Notes under the pieces: model-generated
The model's input: the letters and a program-made list of their open reading frames with translations, nothing else
Database searches by the model: none
Told to the model about the DNA's origin: nothing
Made by a program: the position numbers and the translations under genes
Part shown: one piece after another, positions 1-7,291 of the stretch
Layout of the letters: each line of letters begins with the position of its first letter
How positions within the stretch are numbered: position 1 is the stretch's first letter
Source: Chromatiales bacterium
GTDB taxonomy: Bacteria > Pseudomonadota > Gammaproteobacteria > Steroidobacterales > GCA-2729495
Direction of reading: 5' to 3'
Length of the DNA: 32,939 nt
Assembly: GCA_018699155.1 (NCBI GenBank)
Contig: JABIQA010000047.1
Location: 1-32,939 of the forward strand

Positions 1-1657
1 AATTAGCGCCATACAGGGCCTCCTTGAATGGTGCCATGCCAACGCGGCGATAGGTTTCGAGGAAGGTTTCCTCAACATCATCGCGTTGCTCAATGTATGT
101 GCTCAGGATTCGGTCAACTGCATTAACAACTTCATCGGTAGAGAAGCCCGGTCCGGTGCGGTCGCCGAGAGCAGCATCTTCGGTAGACGAACCACCCAAA
201 GTGAACTGATAGTATTCCTGACCTTTTTTCTCAACACCCAGAATGCCGATATTGCCAACATGGTGATGTCCGCAGGCATTCATGCAGCCGGAAATATTCA
301 GCGACAGTTCACCGACATCATGCAAACGATCGATGTCTTCAAAGCGCTGCTGAATACGCTCGGCAATAGGAATAGAGCGGGCATTGGCCAGCGCGCAGTA
401 ATCGAGACCTGGGCAGGCGATGATGTCAGATACCTTGCCGATGTTTGGCGTTGCCAGGTCAAGGGCGGCAAGTTTTTGCCACAACTCATACACATCTACC
501 TGTCGTACGTCGGTAAAGGTCAGGTTCTGCCGATGGTTCACCCGCAGCTCACCGAAGTTGTAATGGTCGGCCAGATCCGCCGTAGCAAGCATCTGTTCAG
601 ATGTTATATCACCGGGAGGCTGCTTCGGGCTTTTTAATGAGAGGTTAACAATGAGATAGCCCGTTACTTTGTGTGCAGCAGTATTGCTCGCTAACCATGC
701 TTTAAAAGCAGAATTCTGTTCGCCATGAGCGATCAACTCAGCACTGTAGTCCGGCAGAGTTTCATACGCAGGTGATGCGAAATAAGCACGGATGCGTTCA
801 ATCTCTTCTGCATCAAGCTGCAGTTTAGTGTCTTTGATTTTGTCCCATTCGGCATCGACCTGATTACGGAACTCGTCAATGCCGGTAGCATTTACTAGGA
901 TCTTGATGCGGGCTTTGTATTTGTTATCGCGACGACCCCATAAGTTGTAAACACGGACGATGGCTTCCAGATAAGACAGCATGTCTTCCGGCTCCAGCCA
1001 TTTGCGAATTGTTTTTGCAATTACCGGGGTGCGACCCTGACCACCGCCTACCAGTACTTCAAAGCCTGTTTTGCCTTCGGCATTGTGATATAGGCGTAGA
1101 CCGATGTCATGCAACGCCACGGCAGCACGATCTTTAGGTGCGCCTGTAACTGCAATTTTGAACTTACGTGGCAAGTACGAGAACTCGGGGTGCAGGGTTG
1201 ACCACTGCCGAATGATTTCGCAGTAAACGCGTGGATCTTCAATTTCATCGGCCGAGGCGCCGGCGTACTGATCGGAAGTGGTGTTCCGAATGCAGTTGCC
1301 ACTCGACTGAATACCGTGCATTTCTATTTTAGCCAGATCGCCGAGTAGGGCAGGCATTTCATCGAGCTTGACCCAGTTGTACTGAATGTTTTGACGGGTG
1401 GTGAAATGACCGTAGTTGCGATCGTACTTTCGAGCTATTTCCGCAAGGCCGCGCAGCTGAGTGCTCGATAGGCTGCCATAGGGCACGTTTACCCGCAGCA
1501 TATACGCATGCAACTGCAGGTAGAGTCCATTCATTAAACGTAACGGCCGGAACTGCTCTTCGGTCATCTCGCCGGACATGCGGCGTGCTACCTGACGGGA
1601 GAACTGTGCAACCCGCTCGGCCATAAAAGTGTGATCAAATTCATCGTAGCGATACAT
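1..1657 (-). CDS. cysI: Siroheme nitrite/sulfite reductase, CysI-like (3' end cut by window edge)
   Basis: This is the hemoprotein of assimilatory sulfite (or nitrite) reduction, the six-electron step to sulfide or ammonia in the cytoplasm. The reading frame is open from an ATG at 1657 to the left edge (552 codons). The family's [4Fe-4S]-siroheme ligands are all visible: Cys415 and Cys421 in CPGLDYC, and Cys458 and Cys462 in GCMNACG. The last visible residues, PFKEALYG, resemble the usual C-terminus, so only a few residues should be missing. The N-terminus begins directly with the ferredoxin-like half-domain, with no F420H2-oxidising extension. The start lies 4 bp after the stop of the DUF2849 gene, so the two are co-transcribed. 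Sulfite is favoured over nitrite because DUF2849 genes accompany sulfite reductases in Proteobacteria, but motifs alone do not separate the two substrates. Confidence 0.9.
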   Translation of the reverse strand, partial: MYRYDEFDHTFMAERVAQFSRQVARRMSGEMTEEQFRPLRLMNGLYLQLHAYMLRVNVPYGSLSSTQLRGLAEIARKYDRNYGHFTTRQNIQYNWVKLDEMPALLGDLAKIEMHGIQSSGNCIRNTTSDQYAGASADEIEDPRVYCEIIRQWSTLHPEFSYLPRKFKIAVTGAPKDRAAVALHDIGLRLYHNAEGKTGFEVLVGGGQGRTPVIAKTIRKWLEPEDMLSYLEAIVRVYNLWGRRDNKYKARIKILVNATGIDEFRNQVDAEWDKIKDTKLQLDAEEIERIRAYFASPAYETLPDYSAELIAHGEQNSAFKAWLASNTAAHKVTGYLIVNLSLKSPKQPPGDITSEQMLATADLADHYNFGELRVNHRQNLTFTDVRQVDVYELWQKLAALDLATPNIGKVSDIIACPGLDYCALANARSIPIAERIQQRFEDIDRLHDVGELSLNISGCMNACGHHHVGNIGILGVEKKGQEYYQFTLGGSSTEDAALGDRTGPGFSTDEVVNAVDRILSTYIEQRDDVEETFLETYRRVGMAPFKEALYGAN

Positions 1658-1661
1658 GATG

Positions 1662-1937
1662 TTAGCCCGGATTTTTGACAGAGGGCCCGTAGGCGCGAAT
1701 GTATTCACGGTAAGCCGTCGGCTGACGACCGTGGTCGGTTTCGTTCACTTCAATAAGCTGCGGATCGATAACAATATTAATGTTGGCCGGAGATTTGCTA
1801 TTGGCTAGCAAACTGCTGGCAGCCGGTTCATCCTGCGCAAGTTCGCCGTCGGCAATAGCCGCAGTCCAGCTTCCATCGTTGCTGAGAAAAACCACCCTGC
1901 CATCCTTGAGGGTGTTGGCGATAACCATGTGCGGCAT
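1662..1937 (-). CDS. DUF2849 family protein, partner gene of sulfite reductase
   Basis: A 91-residue protein matching the DUF2849 pattern: an N-terminal 'ANTLKDGRVVFL' beta segment, a DGSW turn, and a C-terminal part containing 'DPQLIEV', 'YREYIRAYGPS' and a conserved R/P-rich end. The family is small, cytoplasmic and of unknown biochemical role. Its genes are habitually next to cysI-type reductases in Proteobacteria, as here, with the next ATG 4 bp downstream. The ATG at 1937 has a GGA-containing site 8 bp upstream; an in-frame ATG at 1928 is an alternative start. An inverted repeat 17 bp upstream of the start may be a regulatory site. A role in sulfite reductase assembly or electron supply would be inference from context only. 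Confidence 0.75.
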   Translation of the reverse strand: MPHMVIANTLKDGRVVFLSNDGSWTAAIADGELAQDEPAASSLLANSKSPANINIVIDPQLIEVNETDHGRQPTAYREYIRAYGPSVKNPG

Positions 1938-1953
1938 AGCTTATTCCGTGAAG

Positions 1954-1971
1954 TTCGGTACTTATACCGAA
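1954..1971. promoter_or_regulatory. 18-bp palindrome upstream of the DUF2849-cysI operon
   Basis: TTCGGTA-CTTA-TACCGAA is a perfect 7-bp inverted repeat with a 4-bp spacer. It ends 17 bp before the ATG of the DUF2849 gene in an A+T-rich leader. It could be an operator for a dimeric repressor, or a hairpin in the mRNA leader near the ribosome binding site. No T-tract follows in the direction of transcription, so a terminator is unlikely. Confidence 0.4.
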
Positions 1972-2058
1972 TTATTCTAAAATTTGTTAAATATCAATCA
2001 ATTACGTTCAGATTGGGGCGACGCGGGAATACTACGCAGCGAGCGACCAAACCGCAAT

Positions 2059-2076
2059 GCTATTTGCGTAAATAGC
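2059..2076. other. Small intergenic hairpin (7-bp stem) between DUF2849 and SDR genes
   Basis: GCTATTT-GCGT-AAATAGC is a perfect 7-bp inverted repeat with a 4-base loop in the 177-bp gap between the SDR stop and the DUF2849 start. A second weak A+T hairpin (AATAAAG/CTTTATT, 2083-2105) lies beside it. There is no clear U-run, so this is at best a weak end signal for the SDR transcript. Confidence 0.25.
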
Positions 2077-2114
2077 GCCTGAAATAAAGTGATTCTTGCT
2101 TTATTAAGCGCCTG

Positions 2115-2927
2115 CTACAGCTCATAACGGGAAAATAGGTCGCGTTTCTGGCCCAGCAGCTTGGCTTTCATGAAGCGTTTGGCAATCTCACCCCCGGTAA
2201 GCCAGGCGATTCGTTTGCCGGTTTTCTTATTCTTAAGGACTTCGTCGGTGAGCCATGGCACAGCCGTTTCAACGTAGTCGCAAAGAATATTCAGTATTGG
2301 CTTGTTCGCTTCCCACTCGGCTTGATCCAGATGCTTTTGCTCTGCAAAAAAGTTTTCGGTGATTAGCACACCCGGGCTAATGGAGCCCACAATAATCTCA
2401 GGCATGTCTTTGTTTTCAGACTCTATATATGTGGTAAGGCGGTTGATGGCAGACTTGGTTGAGCTGTAAACACCCATGCCCGGCGTGAGTTGTTTGCCCT
2501 GAAAGCTACCACCCAGAACATTATAAAGATTGCCATTGCCTTGTTTACGAAAGCCCGCAATCGCCACTTGTGAGCCAAATGTGGTGCCGAGCATGTTGCT
2601 ATTAAGCATCAGGCGGACCGAGTCTTCCGGTAACTCATGCACCAGATGCCGGCCAATCGCTGTGCCTGCGTTGTTGATCCAGTAGTCCACGCGACCAAAA
2701 GCTTTTGTTGCGGCATCCCAAAGTGCCTGCACCTGAGCTTTATCAGTTGTATCACAGACCTGACCGATAACAGCCCCGTGACTGATCGCATCCAGCTGCT
2801 TAGTGGCTTTGGCAACGTCATCTGAGTTGCGACTGCAGATAGCAACATTGTGCCCACGCTTTAGAAACTCTTCTGCAAATGCGCGCCCGATACCCTTGGT
2901 GCTGCCTGTTATGACTAACACAGCCAT
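2115..2927 (-). CDS. Short-chain dehydrogenase/reductase, NOL (chlorophyll b reductase)-like
   Basis: A 270-aa classical SDR, an NAD(P)H-dependent carbonyl/alcohol oxidoreductase of the cytoplasm. Visible features are the Rossmann motif TGSTKGIG (residues 7-14), NNAG (85-88), and the likely catalytic set Asn111, Ser141, Tyr154 and Lys158 (YSSTK). The C-terminal third, with NILCDYVETAVPWL, 'KRIAWLTGGEIAKRF' and 'GQKRDLF', resembles the tail of plant NOL/NYC1 chlorophyll b reductases more than it does ordinary FabG-type SDRs. Bacterial members of that group have unknown substrates, and a chlorophyll substrate here is not implied. I chose the ATG at 2927 because AGGGG precedes it and the Rossmann strand begins at once. 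The upstream ATG at 3029 would add 34 residues with no SDR counterpart. The gene diverges from the PQQ dehydrogenase. Confidence 0.8.
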   Translation of the reverse strand: MAVLVITGSTKGIGRAFAEEFLKRGHNVAICSRNSDDVAKATKQLDAISHGAVIGQVCDTTDKAQVQALWDAATKAFGRVDYWINNAGTAIGRHLVHELPEDSVRLMLNSNMLGTTFGSQVAIAGFRKQGNGNLYNVLGGSFQGKQLTPGMGVYSSTKSAINRLTTYIESENKDMPEIIVGSISPGVLITENFFAEQKHLDQAEWEANKPILNILCDYVETAVPWLTDEVLKNKKTGKRIAWLTGGEIAKRFMKAKLLGQKRDLFSRYEL

Positions 2928-3057
2928 TGTTCGATCCCCTGTAAACGATGTCGTGATGGTTGGAGACTGTAGCAGGAACATATGCGGCTGTCTGACCACC
3001 TTATAGACGGCATTATAGCTGCATTGCATATCCGCGAAACTGCTGGGTCTGACAGGC

Positions 3058-3063
3058 TATAAT
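3058..3063 (+). promoter_or_regulatory. Possible -10 box for the PQQ dehydrogenase gene
   Basis: A perfect TATAAT lies 77 bp before the ATG of the dehydrogenase. No good -35 hexamer is seen at 16-18 bp. The 5' leader it would produce carries a hairpin (stem 3095-3102 with 3106-3113, one G-T pair). Assigned by eye only. Confidence 0.25.
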
Positions 3064-3139
3064 TGATAAATAATCTGTTTATAAAAAGTGGTTGTCGGGA
3101 GCGTAGCTTCCGATGGCCAATTAATTACGGGCATCACAT

Positions 3140-5083
3140 ATGAAATTCAATTCTCTTTTGCTTTTTTTGGCTCTGCTGGGTGCGGCTTCCGCACAAGCGG
3201 CGGAAGGCACCTGGCCTCAATATGGCGGTGTGGAAGGTGGTGGGCGTTATTCGCCAGCTGATCAGATTACGCTCGAGAATGTGGATCAATTGGAGGAGGC
3301 ATGGACATACCGCACTGGTGCTTTGGAAGAGAATCCTGAGTTAATCGCATTAAGTGGTTTTCAGGCAACTCCTATTTTATTGCAGCCGGAAGCGGGTAAT
3401 CATTTGGTGACTTGTACACCGTTTAATAAGGTTATCGCTTTACACCCGGCAACCGGTGAAGAGGTCTGGACTTTTGACCCGAAGATTGACAAAACACCTT
3501 ACGCAGGTCGTTTTAACTGTCGCGGGCTGACTCAGTGGACTGACCCTGATGCCGCAGATGATGCGTTGTGTAAGCACAGTATTTTTCTGGCGACCAATGA
3601 TCGCCGCTTGATGGCGATAGATGCGCCCACTGGACAGCAGTGCAAAGCATTTGGTAACGAAGGTGAGGTCGATGTAACGCCGATTATTAAAGAGCTGCCG
3701 CCCATGGCTCAGCTTGACGGTATGCAGTTGATGTCACCCGTTGCTGTAGTGAACGGCGTAATTGTGATTGGCGGTACTGCCAATAAGTTTAAAGATGTGA
3801 GTTCGATGAACGGTGCGATTCGAGCATTTGATGCACGCACCGGTGAGCATCTCTGGACTTTTGACACTCTAATTCGTGAGGGTGAAGGTGCGGTTGATTA
3901 TGATGTAGGTGGCGCCAACGTCTGGACGACAATGTCTTGGGACAGTGAACGAGACCTATTGTTTGTTCCAACTGCTAGCGCATCCCCAAACTTTTATGGT
4001 GGCAAACGGCCCGGTGACAATCGTTACGCCAACTCTGTGTTAGCCATTCGTGCATCAACTGGCGAGCTCGTTTGGGATTATCAGGTCGTGCATCATGATG
4101 TGTGGGATTGGGACGTCCCAACGCATCCATTACTGGTTGATATCACCCGCGATGGTAAGAAAATTCCTGTTGTTGTCGTACTGACAAAGATAGGCGTGGT
4201 ATTTGTTTTTCATCGTGAAACCGGCGAGCCGTTCTTTGAAATTGAAGAGCGCCCCGTGCCTACTGATGGTGTAGAAGGTGATGTCTTGTCTCCGACTCAG
4301 CCTTTCCCCGTCAAACCACCGCCATTAATGAAAGTGGGGATAACACCAGAAGATGCTTGGGGGTTTACCGAGTTCGACAAAAATTTTTGCCGAGACAAGA
4401 TTGCATCAATGCGTTATGGCGGTTACTACACTCCCCCAAGTGAAGAAGGCACAGTGATGTATCCGATGATTGGTGGCGGCAACAATTGGGGTGGTGGTGC
4501 ATTTGACCCCAAGCGTAATATTTTGGTTACTCCTGTCGGTCAGGTACCGTTTTTCGTGAAGTTGATTAAGAATGATGAAGTCGACCCGGTTGCTGCGAAA
4601 GAGCCGATGGCAGGAATGCCAATGGGGTCGGCAGACTACATTGCCGGCAGTCCTTATGGTTTGCAGCAGGGCCCATTGTTGTCGCCGAGTTTCTCACCGT
4701 GTTCAGAGCCGCCTTGGTCTTTATTGGTAGGCGTCGATCTTGATAAAGGTGAAATCATCTGGTCACGGCCACTGGGTGTGCTGGATAAGTTAATGCCTAT
4801 ACCCGTGCCGCTGGAATTTGGCACACCGGCTGCTGGTGGTGCGATTGTGACCTCAACCGGTTTGGTGTTTATCGGTGCCTCTTATGACGAGCGCTTCCGG
4901 GCATTTGATGTGAATACCGGCGAAATCCTTTGGGAGACTAGTGTTCCGTTTTCAGCGAATGCCACACCAATGACCTATACCTATGAAGGTGAGCAGTACG
5001 TTGTTACCTCTGCGGGTGGTCATGCCTGGTCGCCGCTGCCTAAGGGTGACTATGTGGTGGCATGGAAGTTACCAAAGAAGTAA
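3140..5083 (+). CDS. Periplasmic PQQ-dependent dehydrogenase (quinoprotein, glucose/quinate-type)
   Basis: A 647-aa quinoprotein that would oxidise a sugar, alcohol or cyclic polyol in the periplasm using pyrroloquinoline quinone. A signal peptide is clear: MKF, a hydrophobic stretch, then ASAQA before the mature protein. The beta-propeller W-motifs of the family recur, for example TGEEVWTFDP, TGEHLWTFD, TGELVWDYQ, DKGEIIWSR and TGEILWETS. The segment HHDVWDWDVPTHP and the glycine-rich NNWGGGAFDP are typical of the glucose/quinate/shikimate branch. It lacks the five-helix membrane domain of membrane glucose dehydrogenase, and no CxxCH cytochrome motif is present, so it must pass electrons to a separate acceptor. 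The substrate cannot be read from the sequence. No pqq biosynthesis genes lie in this window. A strong terminator follows 31 bp after the stop. Confidence 0.88.
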   Translation: MKFNSLLLFLALLGAASAQAAEGTWPQYGGVEGGGRYSPADQITLENVDQLEEAWTYRTGALEENPELIALSGFQATPILLQPEAGNHLVTCTPFNKVIALHPATGEEVWTFDPKIDKTPYAGRFNCRGLTQWTDPDAADDALCKHSIFLATNDRRLMAIDAPTGQQCKAFGNEGEVDVTPIIKELPPMAQLDGMQLMSPVAVVNGVIVIGGTANKFKDVSSMNGAIRAFDARTGEHLWTFDTLIREGEGAVDYDVGGANVWTTMSWDSERDLLFVPTASASPNFYGGKRPGDNRYANSVLAIRASTGELVWDYQVVHHDVWDWDVPTHPLLVDITRDGKKIPVVVVLTKIGVVFVFHRETGEPFFEIEERPVPTDGVEGDVLSPTQPFPVKPPPLMKVGITPEDAWGFTEFDKNFCRDKIASMRYGGYYTPPSEEGTVMYPMIGGGNNWGGGAFDPKRNILVTPVGQVPFFVKLIKNDEVDPVAAKEPMAGMPMGSADYIAGSPYGLQQGPLLSPSFSPCSEPPWSLLVGVDLDKGEIIWSRPLGVLDKLMPIPVPLEFGTPAAGGAIVTSTGLVFIGASYDERFRAFDVNTGEILWETSVPFSANATPMTYTYEGEQYVVTSAGGHAWSPLPKGDYVVAWKLPKK

Positions 5084-5114
5084 TCCACAGAAAAAGTGGG
5101 TCCAGGCCCCAATT

Positions 5115-5151
5115 AAAAAAGGGCAAGCCGGTTTTCGGCTTGCCCTTTTTT
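5115..5151. terminator. Bidirectional rho-independent terminator
   Basis: A 10-bp perfect stem (GGGCAAGCCG at 5121-5130 with CGGCTTGCCC at 5136-5145) has a 5-base loop and is flanked by A6 on the left and T6 on the right. It can therefore end transcription both of the PQQ dehydrogenase (plus strand) and of the convergent DUF1838 gene, whose stop is at 5187. Confidence 0.9.
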
Positions 5152-5186
5152 GTTGCCGTAACCCGGCGCAGCGTTTGGCGATTGAG

Positions 5187-6017
5187 TTAAGCCGAGGGCT
5201 TCGCCGTCAGCTTTTCAGGAAAGTACTTCTCCATGCGATCCAGTAACTGTCGCGGATACTGCGTTACGTTTTGCAGCTTGTGTGCTGGCCCGGCCCACAC
5301 GCTGTGGCCTTCTACCTCGTTCATATCCATCCACGATAACCACGGTGCCACATAGGTGGGTGAGGCGGTAGTCGGAACACTCAGAAGATCGGGGTTAAAC
5401 AGATCTGCAGTTAAGCCCTGCACACTTTGATCTTCCCCAAAGGGTGAGTTCGCGGGGTACGCACGCCGCATGTTCAGCCAAATGTATGGGTCTGACTCAC
5501 GCCACTTTAATTTGTTTTGAATGATGGGCGTGGTTGATAGTGCTCTTTCATCATCGGAGCGTTTCGAGCCATAGATGGAGTAAATGTAGTGGGCCTTCAC
5601 GCTAATAGAGTTTGGTTTTACTTCAACCGTACGGCCGGTAATCGGGTTTTTGAAGGTCTCTAGAAACTCGCCAGTTTGTGTGTCTTTGAAGAAGCTAACG
5701 GTAGCACCGTAGGCTTTATAAGAACCATCGGCTTGTTTCGCGTAGTAGTCGATTTCGGAGCCTTCAAAATCGATGAGTGCCAACGGCGACTTGCCCGGCA
5801 GCACCGCGTATATCGTGCCGCAGTACCAATGGGGACAATCAACGGCTTCAAGACTGCCGCGCATTTTAATCATTGCGGTAAGTGCATCTTCTGGGTTCTG
5901 CAGGTCGAGGTAACGTGAAGAATCCTTGCCGAAAGCAGGCAGACTGACGGTCGAGGTCAAACCTGCGGTAGCATAGGCTGACGTAAGTAAAAAGTTGCGG
6001 CGTGATAAAGCGTTCAT
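5187..6017 (-). CDS. DUF1838 family protein with Tat signal
   Basis: A 276-aa exported protein. The N-terminus has a twin-arginine signal (SRRNF, residues 5-9, then a hydrophobic A/T/L-rich stretch ending near 'LPAFGKD'), so a folded protein is probably moved to the periplasm. The body matches the DUF1838 pattern: a start like 'LDLQNPEDALTAMIKMRGSL', 'WYCGTIYAV', 'IDFEGSE', 'LETFKNPITGRTVEV' and a tryptophan-rich C-terminus with WLSWMDM. The family has no established activity. Tat export suggests a cofactor, but no obvious metal or cofactor motif is visible. It is convergent with the PQQ dehydrogenase, sharing a terminator, and divergent from an F420-type oxidoreductase. A joint role in oxidising a terpenoid- or steroid-like compound is speculation. 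Confidence 0.8.
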   Translation of the reverse strand: MNALSRRNFLLTSAYATAGLTSTVSLPAFGKDSSRYLDLQNPEDALTAMIKMRGSLEAVDCPHWYCGTIYAVLPGKSPLALIDFEGSEIDYYAKQADGSYKAYGATVSFFKDTQTGEFLETFKNPITGRTVEVKPNSISVKAHYIYSIYGSKRSDDERALSTTPIIQNKLKWRESDPYIWLNMRRAYPANSPFGEDQSVQGLTADLFNPDLLSVPTTASPTYVAPWLSWMDMNEVEGHSVWAGPAHKLQNVTQYPRQLLDRMEKYFPEKLTAKPSA

Positions 6018-6142
6018 ATTCTGTACCTATCTAGATCGTAGCTGTCTTAGGGTAATGATTGAGTGTATAAATTTGCTGTATTGCCTAAGCTTACCTAACC
6101 TCAAAGACAATGTAAGGCAGTTCAAACCATGAGGAGAGAAAT

Positions 6143-7174
6143 ATGAAGCTAGGATTAGTCGCTGGTTCACTGGCTGAACTCTATTTGCCCCTAGAAGTTG
6201 TTCAGGTGGCCGAATCGTTGGGCTTTGAGTCGGTGTGGACTGCAGAGGCGTACGGTTCTGATGCGGTTTCTCCGGCAGCTTGGTTGCTGGCAAAAACCAG
6301 CAAAATCAAGGTCGGTACTGCAATTATGCAGATGCCTGCGCGCACTCCGACCATGGCGGCGATGACCGCGCTGACACTCAATGAGTTGTCGGAAGGGCGT
6401 TTTATGCTCGGCCTGGGTCCGTCCGGTCCGGGGGTGGTGGAAGGTTGGTACGGTGTGCCTTATGGCCGTTCGCTCACCCGCACCCGCGAATATATTTCTA
6501 TTATCAGGCAAGTGCTAGCCCGCAAAGCACCGCTGACCCATGAAGGTTATCATTATCAGATTCCGAATACCGGTGAAGGCACTACCGGTTTGGGTAGACC
6601 GTTAAAGAGTATTGTTAAAAGTCAGTATGAGTTACCAATATTCACTGCTGCAGTAACCCCAAAAGGCTTAGCCTGTGCTGCGGAAGTTGCCGATGGTGTA
6701 TTTCCGATTTGGATGGACCCAGAGCGCTTTGATTTGCTCGAGCCCAATCTCAATAAAGGCTTCTCGGTATCAGGCAATACCCTCGATAACTTCGAGATAT
6801 CGCCATTCGTGCAAATGGTCATCAATGATGACCTCGACGCTGCACGCAAACCAATAAAGCAACACATGGCCTTGTACATTGGCGGCATGGGTCCGCGCGG
6901 CAAAAACTTCTATAACGACTACGCCAGTCGCATGGGCTACGCCGATGAGGCAAAACAAATTCAGGATCTTTATTTGGCCGGGGATAAGGCTAAAGCGGCG
7001 GCGCTGGTGCCGGATGCTTTGATTGATGCAGTAGCACTGGTTGGCCCTGCAGCAAGAATCCGCGAGCGGTTGCAGGTATGGAAGCAGGCCGGTTTGGCAA
7101 GGCATGTGGGTCGAATGATGATTGCGGGTGCTGATTCAAAGGCGCTGGAGCTGCTTGCGAAAGAGTTGCTGTAA
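6143..7174 (+). CDS. LLM class F420-dependent oxidoreductase, Rv3520c-like
   Basis: A 343-aa TIM-barrel enzyme of the luciferase-like monooxygenase superfamily. Its members usually use reduced or oxidised F420 and sometimes FMN. It follows the actinobacterial Rv3520c-type pattern throughout: 'VWTAEAYGSDA', 'MPARTPTMAAMTA', 'LSEGRFMLGLGPSGP', 'VVEGWYGVPYG', 'TRTREYI', 'GEGTTGLG', and in the C-terminal half 'LYIGGMGPRGKNFY' and 'VPDALIDAVALVGP'. The substrate is unknown. A strong GAGGAGAG site lies a few bases before the ATG. Its TAA overlaps an ATG (TAATG) that opens the stump of another LLM gene, so the two were once an operon. The F420 biosynthesis genes 2.8 kb away make F420 the probable cofactor. 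Confidence 0.88.
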   Translation: MKLGLVAGSLAELYLPLEVVQVAESLGFESVWTAEAYGSDAVSPAAWLLAKTSKIKVGTAIMQMPARTPTMAAMTALTLNELSEGRFMLGLGPSGPGVVEGWYGVPYGRSLTRTREYISIIRQVLARKAPLTHEGYHYQIPNTGEGTTGLGRPLKSIVKSQYELPIFTAAVTPKGLACAAEVADGVFPIWMDPERFDLLEPNLNKGFSVSGNTLDNFEISPFVQMVINDDLDAARKPIKQHMALYIGGMGPRGKNFYNDYASRMGYADEAKQIQDLYLAGDKAKAAALVPDALIDAVALVGPAARIRERLQVWKQAGLARHVGRMMIAGADSKALELLAKELL

Positions 7175-7260
7175 TGACGACACGTTTCGGTATCGCTATT
7201 CCACAGGTGTTTTTAGATGGTCATGCCGATATGCCTTTAATAGTTAGGGCTGTCGCTTAG
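7174..7260 (+). pseudogene. N-terminal remnant of a fourth LLM class F420-type oxidoreductase
   Basis: An ATG overlapping the stop of the upstream LLM gene (TAATG) opens a 28-codon frame. Its product (FGIAIPQ near the start, then 'DGHADMPLIVRAVA') matches the first beta-strand and start of helix 1 of LLM class oxidoreductases. The frame ends at a TAG where the helix would continue (usually RAEALGF..W). The convergent LLM gene ends 32 bp further on, so the remaining roughly 300 codons have been deleted. Whether the 28-residue peptide is still made is unknown. Confidence 0.65.
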
Positions 7261-7291
7261 CTGAATAACTGAGCTCGCAGTTGTGCCAGTT

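Noticed and set aside
86-637. 183-codon plus-strand frame at the left edge
   Set aside because: It lies wholly antisense to the sulfite/nitrite reductase, whose four cluster-ligand cysteines are intact on the minus strand, and it resembles no protein family.
1-1657. F420-dependent sulfite reductase (Fsr), suggested by the nearby F420 genes
   Set aside because: Fsr carries an N-terminal F420H2 dehydrogenase domain. This protein begins directly with the sulfite reductase fold, and its partner is DUF2849.
2928-3029. 34-residue N-terminal extension of the SDR
   Set aside because: It has no SDR counterpart, and a good AGGGG site precedes the ATG at 2927, where the Rossmann strand starts.
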